DNA of 64,000 nucleotides from Azorinus chamasolen (Eukaryota > Mollusca > Bivalvia > Cardiida > Solecurtidae): the NCBI GenBank assembly GCA_963576725.1, contig OY755241.1:73916999-73980998 (forward strand). The letters run 5' to 3'. Shown here in pieces: positions 33,970 through 45,199 of this stretch. Every line of letters starts with the position of its first letter. The first letter of the stretch is position 1. Below the pieces are notes generated by a model, which was given only the letters and a program-made list of their open reading frames with translations, made no database searches and was not told where the DNA came from. The position numbers and the translations under genes were made by a program.

Positions 33970-34265
33970 AATGAGGTTATCTCCCTCTCCCAGGAGTCGA
34001 TTGTTTTAAATAGGAACATATTGTGAAATTTTCTCTTAAAAAGATATATGTACCATGGCCCTACGGCAGAATAAGGCCAGCTTCAGTGGTGACCAGTTAT
34101 TCTATAGAAACATTGTGAACATTTACAGATCCTCTCCTCTGGTTTGTCTGGTGAGGACTACTATGGCTATCATGGCTCTCTTGTTTGGTTTATTTGACAT
34201 TGTATGTATTTTATGCTTACCAGAGTGGTTGATCCTTTATCACTGTTGTATGATACTTAGCCTTT

Positions 34266-34640
34266 AAATTTCATACTAACCGATTGGCCTTATACTCAGC
34301 ACCTGATGTCCGAGGGCAGGGCTAGAGGGTATGTACTTTGTACTTTGGGTATGTCTACAATCATCTTATTTGATTGTAGTTTTTGCTTAGTCAAGGGAAT
34401 TAACTCATACTTAAATAAGTTTGGGACTTGTACGAGTTACTTCCCTTTGACCGTCATACTGACTGACATTTTAAGCATTTCATTGCAAAATGCATGTAAG
34501 TTTTCTGTGATGAGATGGGCTCAATGCATTTTTCCATAATAAATTATATTTTCCTGTTTAATGAAACTTTATGTGATGTACTATTTATTTATAATACTTT
34601 CTATTCTTACAGGTTTCTATTTTATACGTTGTTTGTTTGT
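34266..34640 (+). mobile_element. Retroposon R-T, 3' end cut by LINE-2
   Basis: ATTGGCCTTATACTCAGCAC through TTCTTACAGGTTTCTATTTT matches the copies at 28.5 and 40.7 kb. The TTATC tail is missing because the sequence switches to the T-rich end of LINE-2. Confidence 0.65.
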
Positions 34641-34823
34641 ATTGTTTGTTTGTTTTTTGTTTTTTGGTTGTTTTTTTTAGCTTTTTACTCTTTATTTACT
34701 CATGTTACAATATCTGACATGTATAAACATACATACATACATACATACATTCAATACATACATATACAAACATTCAAATACATATACTCAAATAATATGA
34801 ATAATTCTGTTTTCCCTCACATA
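34641..34823 (-). other. LINE-2 3' untranslated end
   Basis: T-rich on the plus strand (TTTTTTGTTTTTTGG, 34650-34680), so A-rich in LINE orientation, plus a CATA repeat at 34727-34752. Confidence 0.5.
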
Positions 34824-37040
34824 TTATGTCGAAATGCAGTATCTTACAAATGTCCAACGATTCCTTTCTTCATTTTTAATATTGGACGATTCATATATTT
34901 CCCATGACAGCCGTAAATAATTTTTAATTCCTTCATTAGAAGGCTTAACCTTTTTTATTTTGCACAGGTAAATATATCTTTTTACTTCTAAAAATAAAAC
35001 ATCTAATGTGTGATCTTTTTGACATGATCCCAGCAATATACTCATGCTGTCAATTTTTATCTCAGGATCATATTGCAACACTTTATTTGAAATGAAATTT
35101 AGCACTGGTTTGACTTCACAACATTCCCAGAATAGGTGAACTATGGTTTCTTCTTGAGATCCGCAAAAAATACATAAATTGTTTTCTACTAGTTTCATTT
35201 TAAATAACAATGAATTTGTTGGTAATATTCTATGTATTATTCTTGTTTGTAGCCATTGAATAGACGTATCCCGTGTACATTTAAACACATAGCTGTATAC
35301 AAATTTCCAGTTTATATCTCTATTTTCAAACATGGATATCCGCTTTATTTTACTAGTAGGAACCGCATCATTTTTAGATAGAGTGTTATATACAAACTTA
35401 TTCACATCCTTTCTTGTTAATATTTGATACATGTAACAATTTACAGTTGGAAAGCCGACAACAGAACCATGATCTTCTTTTATAGTGAAACCGTATTTAT
35501 CAATAAAATATTTGATAACATTCTTCAAGCTATTATAATCAAGAACATTTATTTTTCTTCCAGTAATATTTTCTAAGTGTGTTAAACTTACGAACTTTCC
35601 TTCGTTGTCTATAATATCTTTTACATATCTAATACCTCTATCATACAATGTTGAAAAAAATATTGGTTTCTTACCAATAAGAAAATGTTCATTATAAAAT
35701 ATTGGCACATTATAAATGTCAGTAAGATCATCGAAGCGAAACTTTTTTATGTACAGTATATATGTTTTTAATACATCAATCCAAAATTCATCGCTTTCTT
35801 TTTTTTTAAATTAGTTCACAGAACAATTTCCCTGTGTTTAAGAGTTTATTCATATCAATCAGGCTTCCTAATAACTTGTAACATTTGCCATTATTATGTA
35901 TAATGAAGTTTTTTAACCACTTAATTTTCAGACTACCTATATAGCTTTTTATATCAGTTATCTTTAAACCCCCGTCCCGGTAGTCTTTAATTGAAACACT
36001 TCTTTTAATTTTTGCTTTTCCATCCCATATAAAATCCAAAAACTTCTTTTCAAGATTTTCAATAAAATCCGATTTCGGTGTTGGCAAACTTGTAAATAGA
36101 TGAGTGAACATCGGCAATAGCAATGATTTCACAACCGTTATTCTTCCTAATGGCGTTAGTTTTCTTCGTTTCCAATAAGAAATGCATTTTTGTACCTTTA
36201 ATATCTTATTTTCAAAGTTCAAACCGCAAATGTTTTTCAAATTTACATCGAAAATTATTCCAATTAATGTGAATCTAGTTTCTCCCCAAGTCAGTTTCCA
36301 TTTAGTTTTAATTGATTTTGTAGTATATTTTAGCGGACCTAACCATATTACCTTTGTTTTGTCAAAATTCACTTTCAATCCCGATATCAATGCAAAATTA
36401 TTGAGTGTTTCTAGAACGCTTTTTATTGTGTTTTCAGATCCATCTAGTAGTAATGAAGTGTCATCTGCAAATTGGGATATCAAATATTCGTTATCCTTGA
36501 TCTTAATTCCTTTTATATTTTTGCAATGTTTTATTTTTATGGATAAAAGTTCAGCACATAGAATAAATATATACGGCGAAATAGGATCCCCTTGTCTACA
36601 GCCTCTTTTTACACTGAAGAAATTTGATAAAAAAAACATTTATTTGTACACAGACATCTGTGTCGTGTAAAAACAAATTAATCCATTTTTTAAACATATC
36701 ACCAAAACCGAAAAGTGCAAGTGTTTTCTCAATGAATTGAAAAGACAATGAATCAAAAGCCTTCTCAAAGTCAATTAGCATTAATAAGCCTGGAGTATTA
36801 TTGTCTTCACAATATTTCATAATATCATACACAAGCCTAGTATTTTCACCGATGTATCTGCCTTTGACAAATCCAGTTTGATCTCGAGACACTAAAGTGT
36901 TTAAGACATTTTTCAGCCTATTGGCAATACTGCCGGAAGCTAGTTTGTATAAAACATTAAGCAATGTTATCGACCTCCAATTTTTCAAGAATTGTTTTGG
37001 TTTGTTTTCTTTTGGAATACAAGTTATTGTACTAATTTAA
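34824..37040 (-). pseudogene. LINE-2 reverse transcriptase and C-terminus (Tx1/L1-like), three frames
   Basis: Read on the minus strand from 37020: ITCIPKENKPKQFLKNWRSI, LMLIDFEKAFDSLSF (RT motif A), then, after a slip in a T-run near 36640, GCRQGDPISPYIF and SQFADDTSLLLDG (FADD catalytic motif), LKVNFDKTKVIWLG, FIWDGKAKIKR. After a second slip in the A-run near 35810 come RIIHRILPTNSLLFKM and CIFCGSQEETIVHLFWEC, the zinc-knuckle-like C-terminal region of Tx1/L1-type LINEs, ending with a stop at 34824. RT motifs are otherwise well kept, so decay is modest. The part between endonuclease and RT is deleted near 37050. Confidence 0.85.
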
Positions 37041-37209
37041 TATTTCTGTATTTTTTTTTTTTTTTCGCTCTATAACTTGAGTAAGATATTGATTTACCTC
37101 GTATTTCCATTAACAGAGTTTCAATAAATAACTGATCATTAATAACAAAATGTATATCAGATCTCTTCATCATATTAAGTACAGTATCCAGGTTATATAC
37201 AGGTGCACA

Positions 37210-38061
37210 CTATTGTAGAATAATATCATCTATTTTCTTATTTATACAGTTAATATATTCAATGTCATTCAACAAAGAATTATTAAACTTCCACAGTCCT
37301 TTACCATGAGCAATATGTGAGAAACACATTTCTAGCCATATAACAGAATGGTCAGATTTATAGCTGGCATCAACATCACATTTTCTCAAATACTTATTCA
37401 AATTATCGGTAATTAAAAAGAAATCAAGTCTACCTTGTTGTAAAGGCGAAAGTCTTCTCCAAGTAAATTTTGTATTATCTCCATGTAATTCTCTATATGG
37501 ATCTATCAAATTCCTGTCGTTTATCTGCATTAAAACCTTTGTTCTAGCTTTGATGTTATTATTTGTAGTTTTATAGCCTTTATAGTCTTTGTAAGGATCT
37601 AGTACAAGATTAAAGTCTCCGCACAAAATAAATCTATCTTTTTCATCAAAAGAATCAATAGTGTTAAAAATAGTTGAGCAAAAACTTGGATTATCTTTAT
37701 TTGGAGCATACACATTCATCAATATGAAAATTATATCACTGAAAACAAGTTCAACAGCAATAAACTGTCCATTACTATCCTTTTTAATATTTGATATTTT
37801 GATATCTAGATTTTTTCTAAATAAAATAGCTACCCCCTTTGCATTGTATTTTCCATGACTAAACGCACATTCTCCGTCCCACTCAGAATATATTGTCTTT
37901 TCAATTTCAGACGTAAAATGCGTTTCTTGTAAGCATAGTATATCAACTTTTTGATCCTTAAACAAATTAAAAATATCTTTTCTCTTTTTACAATTGTTCA
38001 ATCCTCGACAATTATAAGAATGTATTTTTAGACTACCCGCCATCGTCAATATAGAAAACAC
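37210..38061 (-). CDS. LINE-2 apurinic-type endonuclease domain
   Basis: A 283-codon open frame. Catalytic residues in order: SYNCRGLN (Asn), DILCLQETHF (Glu), LMNVYAPN, FILCGDFNLVLD (Asp/Asn), GRLDFFLI, and YKSDHSVIW (Asp-His). It nicks target DNA for target-primed reverse transcription. A stop follows at 37210, and the frame beyond (MMKRSDIHFVINDQLFIETL, MEIRGKSISY) continues toward the missing linker. Family ORFs normally run straight into RT, so this frame is a broken piece of ORF2, though its own domain looks intact. No ORF1 was recognised upstream (38062-38390 appears to be 5' untranslated). Confidence 0.8.
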   Translation of the reverse strand: MFSILTMAGSLKIHSYNCRGLNNCKKRKDIFNLFKDQKVDILCLQETHFTSEIEKTIYSEWDGECAFSHGKYNAKGVAILFRKNLDIKISNIKKDSNGQFIAVELVFSDIIFILMNVYAPNKDNPSFCSTIFNTIDSFDEKDRFILCGDFNLVLDPYKDYKGYKTTNNNIKARTKVLMQINDRNLIDPYRELHGDNTKFTWRRLSPLQQGRLDFFLITDNLNKYLRKCDVDASYKSDHSVIWLEMCFSHIAHGKGLWKFNNSLLNDIEYINCINKKIDDIILQ

Positions 38062-38399
38062 ATTGTTCTGTGTTATCTGTAAGAACTACATTTGACTTGT
38101 TGAAACAAAAATCTATGATTTGCATGAAATATTCACATTTGTATCTTACAAAATCAATGATACTACAACACTCACACACATACATGACCCTACACGAACA
38201 TATACAAACATGAAGAAAAAACAAGAAACACATAGCAACAAAAAAACACATGTATACATCAAGCAACGAAGTTTTTTGTTCATTTACCAAATATCTTTTT
38301 ACATCTATCCTAAAAAGGACATTATTTCCATAAACGTATCCACCTTTAATAAAGAAGCGTCAACTGCGGATACGAGCGAAACACAAACGTAAATACCGT

Positions 38400-38700
38400 G
38401 TGCAGTGTTATATTGCATACAGAGTAGACCCAAATCAGACAGCATCTCTATAGGGACCGTATGACAAGTGTCCGCTCTGTTTGCTTACGAAAATAGAATA
38501 GACCCGACTTTACAATTTCTTCCAATACCTAACATTTCTGTACAAGTACATGTATACCATTTTAAAACCTCAATTTATACATATTCTTATTGTCATTTCA
38601 CTGATTCACTCAGTATAATAAATATAATTATGCGCACGAATTACAAATGCAAACGGCTTATTTTCATGTACGCATAAGAAACAAACCGGTCTTAGTTTCA
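38400..38700. mobile_element. Decayed TTAA-type MITE core
   Basis: GCATACAGAGTAGACCCAAA, TCTCTATAGGGACCG and CCGCTCTGTTTGCTTACG at 38415-38490; termini not clear. Confidence 0.45.
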
Positions 38701-39765
38701 GAATGAAGCCTATTATGAAATACTTCTCCACTATACAAGTACAAAATGTCTACATAAAACAAGTACAGTAAATTATGCTTTAATCAGGTCTGTCCTGTTT
38801 GCTACCCGTATTTTTACACAAATGTCTGCATTAGGTAAGTGTTTTATGTACCACTATCACTGTGCTACCCGTACTTGTACACTATTAGGTAAATATATAG
38901 CTCTGTATACAAGAGCAGACGCCAGACCGCTAATGTCACCCACGTAATTAACTATGAAAACAGTTTAGATCTAGATGAGACTCCGAGTAATTCGGCGCCT
39001 CATCCGTATCCGAAATGTTTGTTACTGTAACAGTATTTAAAACAACGACGAAGAAAGATAAAAACAACTGTGTAGCAGGCGTAAAAAGCTTGCGCCGACA
39101 CAATTTGGCGGCGAAATGCGTGAAGCAGGCGACAATTTTCTCAGTATGCATAAAATTTGCAGACGACGATTTTCTAAATATACAACAAAGAAGACATTTC
39201 CAGCAACAGTGTGCCTATATTGCTCAGTATTCAAAAAGTTGCAGCCCATGTGCAACCTCCCGCAAACTCACAGACCAACATTTGCAATCGCTGTTGCAAT
39301 CGCCACAAACCGGTCCGAAAATCCGCGAGCAGCCGCACAACCGCAATAACCGATCAACTGAATGCGTATTGATAAAGTTATTGACAGTATCACATAAACA
39401 TCCATGACCGGATTTTCTTCTGCGAAAGGGTGTTGTTACAGATCTGTCTACACTGGTATTACAAGGTGTTGCTATAGATCGGTCTACACATATATAAGTA
39501 TACGTACAATTCAACGTACAGGTACAATTCATTTTGAAGTATATATCTGATGAATGCTTTTCATGGATAGTCGCACTCAGTACCTTTTAATTCTTAAAGT
39601 TTTATATAAACAACATAGACTGGCTCGCTAGTTTCTGAACACTGTCACCCACACGTACATGTGAGAGACCGTGCTCAGAAATACACGAAATGTACCCCTA
39701 ACCTGCTACCTTAAGTAAACACATTCCAAAATTACTTTTTTCTCACAATTCGTCAATAAGATTCA
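38700..39765. other. Non-coding stretch with a family B remnant
   Basis: 38955-39130 holds a decayed B element (ACAGTTTAGATCTAGATGAG, AATTCGGCGCCTCATCC). A direct repeat (GTTGTTACAGATCTGTCTAC / GTTGCTATAGATCGGTCTAC) lies at 39430-39487. No gene recognised. Confidence 0.4.
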
Positions 39766-39803
39766 TGCCAGCACTCAACTGACTGAGCTACCAAGCCACA
39801 CAG
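39766..39803 (-). ncRNA. 5' half of a tRNA-like sequence
   Basis: Minus strand reads GGCTTGGTAGCTCAGTCAGT then TGAGTGCTGGC: acceptor, D-arm and A box of a tRNA. No B box follows, so it is a relic or a SINE fragment. Confidence 0.4.
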
Positions 39804-39809
39804 TGAATT

Positions 39810-40700
39810 TCGCCAAATGATTCCACATAATCTCTACCCGTCTACAATACAATTGTGTGTCATTATGACCAAATTCACTGATATTAGTACGTTATCTTTA
39901 TATAATGCATGTGATAATAACAGAACTGTCATAACATATTCAAATTCAATGAGACCTTTATACGCAGTTATAAATAGAGTAAAGCCAAATCAGACCACTG
40001 ACGTAATAAGAATCTGCTTTGTCTGCTTGTGCCAGATGAAAAGTTCCCATTTTCCGACTAGAATATTTTTCCCATATCTTGTTGGAAAATATTCGTAACA
40101 TATTCATAAGCCAAGGGAAAACACTTCTATCCTAGCATGTGCCGAGAAGGCACTTACAACATGCGTTGTTAGTAATATATGGGCATTTACAAGCATGTTA
40201 ATAATTTCGAAACTGTTGCAGACAACACATGGTCAGCAGACAACAATTTAGCAAAAGACAAAAGTAATATAGCATACAAAGAGCTAACCAATAATAAACA
40301 GCAAAAGACAGTTCTTATATACATGTACATAAACTATACCACAACTTATCTCCGAAAGGGATAACCTTTTGTATGCGGGACATGCATTTTCTGGCTGTTT
40401 CGGCATATAATGTAATGTGCCATTTGTTATATCAGATTGGTAGATCCGACTTCCGAAAAGGGTCTATATCCCCCCCCCCCCCAATAAGAAAAACAGAAAC
40501 AGTCCACAGCCTACATCTCCCACTCACTGTTTGATGTGGATCCATTTATTACCTATGCAAACAGGTTTGATCCAAGATCAGACCTCGCAAAAAGCGGGAT
40601 CTGACCTGCGATTCCAGCTGTTTGTCCCCTAAGCTCAACTTCAGCCGAGAACAATTGTAAAGAAAAATAACAGTTTTCAAAATGTCTTACAGATCAGCAG
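39810..40700. other. Non-coding stretch
   Basis: A C-run at 40469-40482 and a small hairpin near 40559-40630 (CAAACAGGTTTGATCCAAGA / GATTCCAGCTGTTTG, B-like). No gene recognised. Confidence 0.4.
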
Positions 40701-40711
40701 ACGTCTGTTTG

Positions 40712-41113
40712 GACTTTGGGTATGTCTACAAGCATCTTATTTGATTGTAGTTTTTGCTTAGTCAAGGGAATTAACTCATACTTAAATAAGTTTGGGACTT
40801 GTATGAGTTACTTCCCTTTGACCGTCATACTGACTGACATTTTAAGCATTTCATTGCAAAATGCATGTAAGTTTTCTGTGATGAGATGGGCTCAATGCAT
40901 TTTTCCATAATAAATTATATTTTCCTGTTTAATGAAACTTTATGTGATGTACTATTTATTTATAATACTTTCTATTCTTACAGGTTTCTATTTTATAGGT
41001 TGTTTGTTTGTATTGTTACTGGATAATCTGATTGTGTCGGACAATAGCTTCAAAGCTAGTGTTTAGTTGTTGATGTAAACCGACTATAAATAAAGATTAT
41101 CTTATCTTATCTT
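40712..41113 (+). mobile_element. Retroposon R-T, 5'-truncated, complete tail
   Basis: Starts within the family at ACTTTGGGTATGTCTACAAG and runs to GACTATAAATAAAGATTATC plus TTATCTTATC. 5' truncation with an intact tail is what reverse-transcribed elements show. Confidence 0.7.
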
Positions 41114-41455
41114 GCCATCATTTCTTACATGAATATTCCTGGAGTAAATGGTTAAATGCGTGTGTGTGTGTGTGTGTGTGTCAATAAATGAAACAAACAG
41201 TGCGTTCAGAACGGTGCTTTACAACAAACTTACTCTTACCTTTATAAATATTCAGCTAATTAGTATTTTCTTCTAAATGTTCATGTCATAAACGGTTAAA
41301 GAGAATTTCGCAAAACAATCCCCAACAACAGTGACTTGCATGTTTTTTATTCTAATTTATTCAACTTCCAAACAAATCTTACATGAACATTGCATAAATA
41401 GAGTAGCTTTCAACCGTTGGTCAGGTAAGCACATATGAGTAGACCCAGACCAGCG

Positions 41456-41870
41456 TCTAAATCTTTACTTCATGAATATTCGTGTTAGAAAAAATGACAC
41501 CATGACTATTAAAAGTACAAGTATGAACCATGCAGGAGACACCATATACAAAACACACAGCCGCCCGAACAGCAACACGACAAGAAATCACAGCAAATGT
41601 ACATATTTATCAAAATACAAAGAGACGCACAAAGACAAAACAAACAAACAATAGGGGAAGATGGAAATGCCGCCTTGGAACTGTCAGTGACAATATTCAT
41701 TAATACGTAGATTAATTTCTACACTAGCAAATGGACACATGCATTTTCGCCTGGGCAGAAACTGTAGAATCATAATCTATATTATTTCATAAGCAAACAG
41801 GAGCCGTCTGATCTTGGTCTACACTGTTTGAAAAGACGTAGAACGGCATATTTATTGAGGAAAAAGTTAA
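41456..41870. mobile_element. Family E TTAA MITE split by an R-B repeat
   Basis: Left part TTTACTTCATGAATATTCGT to CATGACTATTAA; then R-B (41511-41695); then TGGGCAGAAACTGTAGAATC, AAGCAAACAGGAGCCGTCTG and GAGGAAAAAGTTAA. Confidence 0.65.
41511..41695 (+). repeat. R-B repeat inside a family E MITE
   Basis: AAGTACAAGTATGAACCATG, CGCCCGAACAGCAACACGAC and GCCTTGGAACTGTCAGTGAC; the distal half is missing. Confidence 0.65.
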
Positions 41871-41879
41871 GGAATTTAA

Positions 41880-42210
41880 CCTTTAGCCTGCTATGGGCGG
41901 AAGAGTGAATACATTTGCAAACAGTTTGGATCCAGATGAGACGCCGTCTCATCAGGATCCAAACTGTTTGTCATTCAAATTGCATTTTGGTAGACACATT
42001 AATTATAGCTTGGATTTTGAAAATTTAGTAGGTAAAAAATTCTACAAAATAATTTGGTCAGCAGGCTAAATGTTAGTATGCCAGATCCGACTTGAAAACG
42101 GATTGGATCCAGATTAGACGCCGAGTAAATAGGTGTTTCATCAGGATCCAAACTGTTTGACACTCGGTCAATGGTTGAATTTGAAATGACCAAAATGGCT
42201 CAATATCGAT
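41880..42210. mobile_element. Two family B fragments
   Basis: 41915-41972: AAACAGTTTGGATCCAGATG / CATCAGGATCCAAACTGTTT. 42095-42160: GATTGGATCCAGATTAGACG / CATCAGGATCCAAACTGTTT. Confidence 0.6.
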
Positions 42211-42492
42211 ATTTGAGCAAACATTGTTTTTTTCACCTTGGGTTACGGGTTAACATGCTATGGAATGCACTTACACACATGCGACTCAGATAGTGATTAG
42301 TTGATAGAACGGTAAAGTTATAATTATGAGAAAATGGTATTTTCCTTGTTCTGAATCACAACAAATAGTGTTTTTGTTGCAAGGTAATGGACGCGAAGGA
42401 TATGAAGACCAAACCTCTTGGGAGGCGTATAATTTGTACAGTCGAAGCCGCCCTATTCAGCGACCATGTAGGGAAAGCACACGGGTCTTTGA

Positions 42493-42719
42493 TTAACCCT
42501 TTCCCTTATATAAACGTGTTTTCACGCATTTGCAAACAAACAGAGTAGACACATATATGTATCAATAGGAGCCGTCTGGTCAGGGTCTGCTCTTTTTGCT
42601 AATAGAATTTGAGATATCTGTTTCTTTGCTTTCTAAAATGTCTTCAATGTTTCCCCTTCCATATTTCTGTATAACTATTTTGTTAATGAATATTCAGTAG
42701 GTATTGAACAAAGGGTTAA
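42493..42719. mobile_element. Family A TTAA MITE, inverted orientation
   Basis: TTAACCCTTTCCCTTATATA to GAACAAAGGGTTAA, with CTAAAATGTCTTCAATG and GAATATTCAGTAGGTATTG in the right arm. A B-family right end (CAGACGACATAGTTTGGCAG, CGAAAGGGTTAA) follows at 42795-42840. Confidence 0.8.
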
Positions 42720-43056
42720 TCCGAGATCTGCTCCGATTCTATTGTTTCTGTTTTTGTTATAAAAAAGTAAGTTCATTAACAAATCAATGTAGCAGACGAT
42801 AAAGTTAGCAGACGACATAGTTTGGCAGCGAAAGGGTTAATCAGAGTAAAGTTTTGGATTGCATATTAACGGTATGAAAGGGTATAATTTGCTGCATGAA
42901 TCTGGATAACAAAGTTACATGTACATACCCTGACCAGGGACACTCTTTTAGGAATCGCTTGATATGTGTCTACACTGTTTGCAATTTCAAGTATACACCT
43001 GTTGTCCGCATCTGAAGAATTAATAAGGTATAACAAAGCCCTTTTTTTACAGAACT

Positions 43057-43204
43057 GGGTCCATGCTTATAAAGCTTTTTAGTTGAGTCTGAGTTCGTTC
43101 TCAAGCTTTTGATTGGTCATATTTGAGTCAAAGGCTCAAATCTGACCAATCAAAAACTTGAGAACGATCCCAGACTCAACTAAACGTTTTATAAGCATGG
43201 ACCC
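43057..43204. repeat. 148-bp near-perfect palindrome (family G)
   Basis: GGGTCCATGCTTATAAAGCT at the left and TTTTATAAGCATGGACCC at the right; arms of ~70 bp containing AGTTGAGTCTGAGTTCGTTC and GATTGGTCA. The centre, GAGTCAAAGGCTC, differs from the GCTCCTATAGGAGC core. Confidence 0.8.
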
Positions 43205-44040
43205 TAATCTCTCATGTAAGCTGCACCCTGTGGTGTTCACGAGATATGTCTCTTACAGTTTTGGTACCAAGGAACTTGGTATTTGTTATGTCCAATCATT
43301 GTTATGGAGATTGTCGATTTGAACTTTAATCGAAAGATGTCCTTGATATTAAAAATAAACCGTTTTGGTCGATACTTATTTTTGTTCCATAACTATTATT
43401 ATCCATCTTAGTCGATCAGTTAACGAAACTAAAAACCGAGCCGAATAAATATAACACAGGTTAAACAGAATAACCTGTTAAACGCATTTAAGTTGTGTCT
43501 TTTTCGGTGTTTAGTCGGCTGGTTTTCTTTGAATATACTTCTTTTCTGCATATACGCACATGATAAATGTAATTGTTAGACGTTGTTAAAATACGTTGCA
43601 AGTAGATATATCACTTTAAAACCCGGGTCTGTATCAAGGTTTATACTAAATTTCAATTGATCCAGGGCTTTTCAGAAACTCTTGACGCAGTTTCACGCAG
43701 CCTTAATACTGGTGAGATACAAAAAAATATGTCGCAAGTAGAGATATCAGCCATTCCCTAATATTGACGACTTTTGACGACTCTGTAAAAATCATTTTGT
43801 CAAACCATTGTGATAAATATTTATCGCAATGGTTTCAAACTACAAAATTCTAAAATTTCCTTTTTTCTAGGTAATGCTCTTTTTCGGTAGATTTATTCAA
43901 AGCCTATTAGGTAATGGGTTAAACCCCTGGTCTGTTTCAAGGTATATAGTCATACAGGGCTTTTAAGAACATAATGACGGAGTTTCACACACCCTTATTC
44001 CTGATGAAATGCCAAGCTGTTTTGCAAATATGAGTCATTC
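43205..44040. repeat. Dispersed repeat, inverted counterpart of 26.7-27.35 kb
   Basis: Starts with a scrap shared with the LINE fragment at 28.02 kb (CTCTCATGTAAGCTGC), then matches the left locus in inverse. Its end is duplicated: GCAAGTAGATATATCACTTTAAAACC at 43.60 kb has no MITE; the second copy at 43.73 kb holds a family C MITE at that position. Confidence 0.65.
43747..43922. mobile_element. Family C TTAA MITE (filled site)
   Basis: CAGCCATTCCCTAATATTG to TAGGTAATGGGTTAA; central stem shortened to ACCATTGTGATAAATATTTATCGCAATGGT-type. Confidence 0.75.
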
Positions 44041-44059
44041 CGTGAATATCAATATAAGG

Positions 44060-44297
44060 GTTCCATGAATATCTATGTAAGAAATAATGAGATCATGAAT
44101 ATTAATTAGATTATTTGTTATAGTAGCACATGAACACATGAATGTTTTACCATGGCAGAAACTGTGAAGCATAGCTATATTATATAATAAGCAATCAGAT
44201 CAAACACTGATCAGACGACTCCCTCAAGAACCGTCTTATCTAGGCCTACTCTGTTTGCAAAGGCATTGAAAGGCGTGTTTATTGAGTAAAGTATTAA
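44060..44297. mobile_element. Family E TTAA MITE
   Basis: TTCCATGAATATCTATGTAA, AAGCAATCAGATCAAACACT, AACCGTCTTATCTAGG, ending TATTGAGTAAAGTATTAA, which is also the left end of the next element. Confidence 0.65.
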
Positions 44298-44497
44298 TCC
44301 TTCTCTTGCTCATGTTCTGTTGTATAATTACATATATCTTCACTAATGTGTGTTCACTGCTGTGGAGTGCACTGGATGCACAATCAATTTGTAAATAGTG
44401 CAGACCCTGATGAGACAGCTCCTGCAGGAGCTGTCTCATCTGGGTCTTCACCATTTATAGGTAGGTATATTGACGTGAACAGCAAGCGAAGGGTTAA
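44294..44497. mobile_element. Family D TTAA MITE
   Basis: TTAATCCTTCTCTTGCTCAT to CAAGCGAAGGGTTAA. Stem TGTAAATAGTGCAGACCCTG, centre GACAGCTCCTGCAGGAGCTGTC. A family B scrap (TTAACCCTTTCGCC) starts at its right TTAA and runs to about 44610. Confidence 0.85.
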
Positions 44498-44616
44498 CCC
44501 TTTCGCCTAATAAGAATGATTGAATGTTATTTGCAAAATGCTTGGATCCCAATGAGACGCCGGGTACATTAACGTCTCACCAAAACCTAACATGTTTGAA
44601 ACTCGGCCAAATGTTT

Positions 44617-44868
44617 CCTAGCCCTTTCCCTGTTCTATGTTTATTACAAATGTTAATACCTGCTGAATATTCATCGACAAAATAGTAATAATGAACTATG
44701 GAAGGTGGAATATTGTAGCTATTTAAGAAAGTAAAGAAACAGATCTTTCAAATTCTGCTAGCAAACAGAGCAGACACTGATCAGACGGCTCCTATAGAAG
44801 CCGTCTGATCTGTGTCTACTCTGTTTGTAAACACGAGAAAAACACGTTTATATGAGGGAAAGGGTTAA
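44617..44868. mobile_element. Family A TTAA MITE
   Basis: TAGCCCTTTCCCTGTTCTAT to GAGGGAAAGGGTTAA; centre CAGACGGCTCCTATAGAAGC. Confidence 0.85.
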
Positions 44869-44940
44869 ACGCTTGAATGAGCGGAAGTAATTGAACGGTT
44901 TGTGCAGATATAATTATTTAATGCCGGATACGGATAAGGA

Positions 44941-45190
44941 TTAACCCTTTCCCTGTTATATGTTTTTTTTTCAAAGTTTAGTACCTATTGAATAATGATG
45001 GACAAAATAGATTTTATGAACTATAGAATGTGGAACATCGTAGCCGTTTTAGAAGATAAAGAAACAGATATATCACACTCCATTAGAAAGTAGAACAGAC
45101 TCTGATCAGACTCCTCCCACAGGATCCGTCTGATCTAGTTCTACTCTGTTCTAAAATGCGTGAAAATGCGTTTGTGTGGTGGAAAGGTTA
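44941..45190. mobile_element. Family A TTAA MITE
   Basis: TTAACCCTTTCCCTGTTATA left; TGTGGTGGAAAGGTTA right; diverged centre CCTCCCACAGGATCCG. Confidence 0.75.
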
Positions 45191-45199
45191 TCATTTCGC

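Noticed and set aside
36182..36670. 162-residue plus-strand frame
   Set aside because: Antisense of LINE-2 reverse transcriptase.
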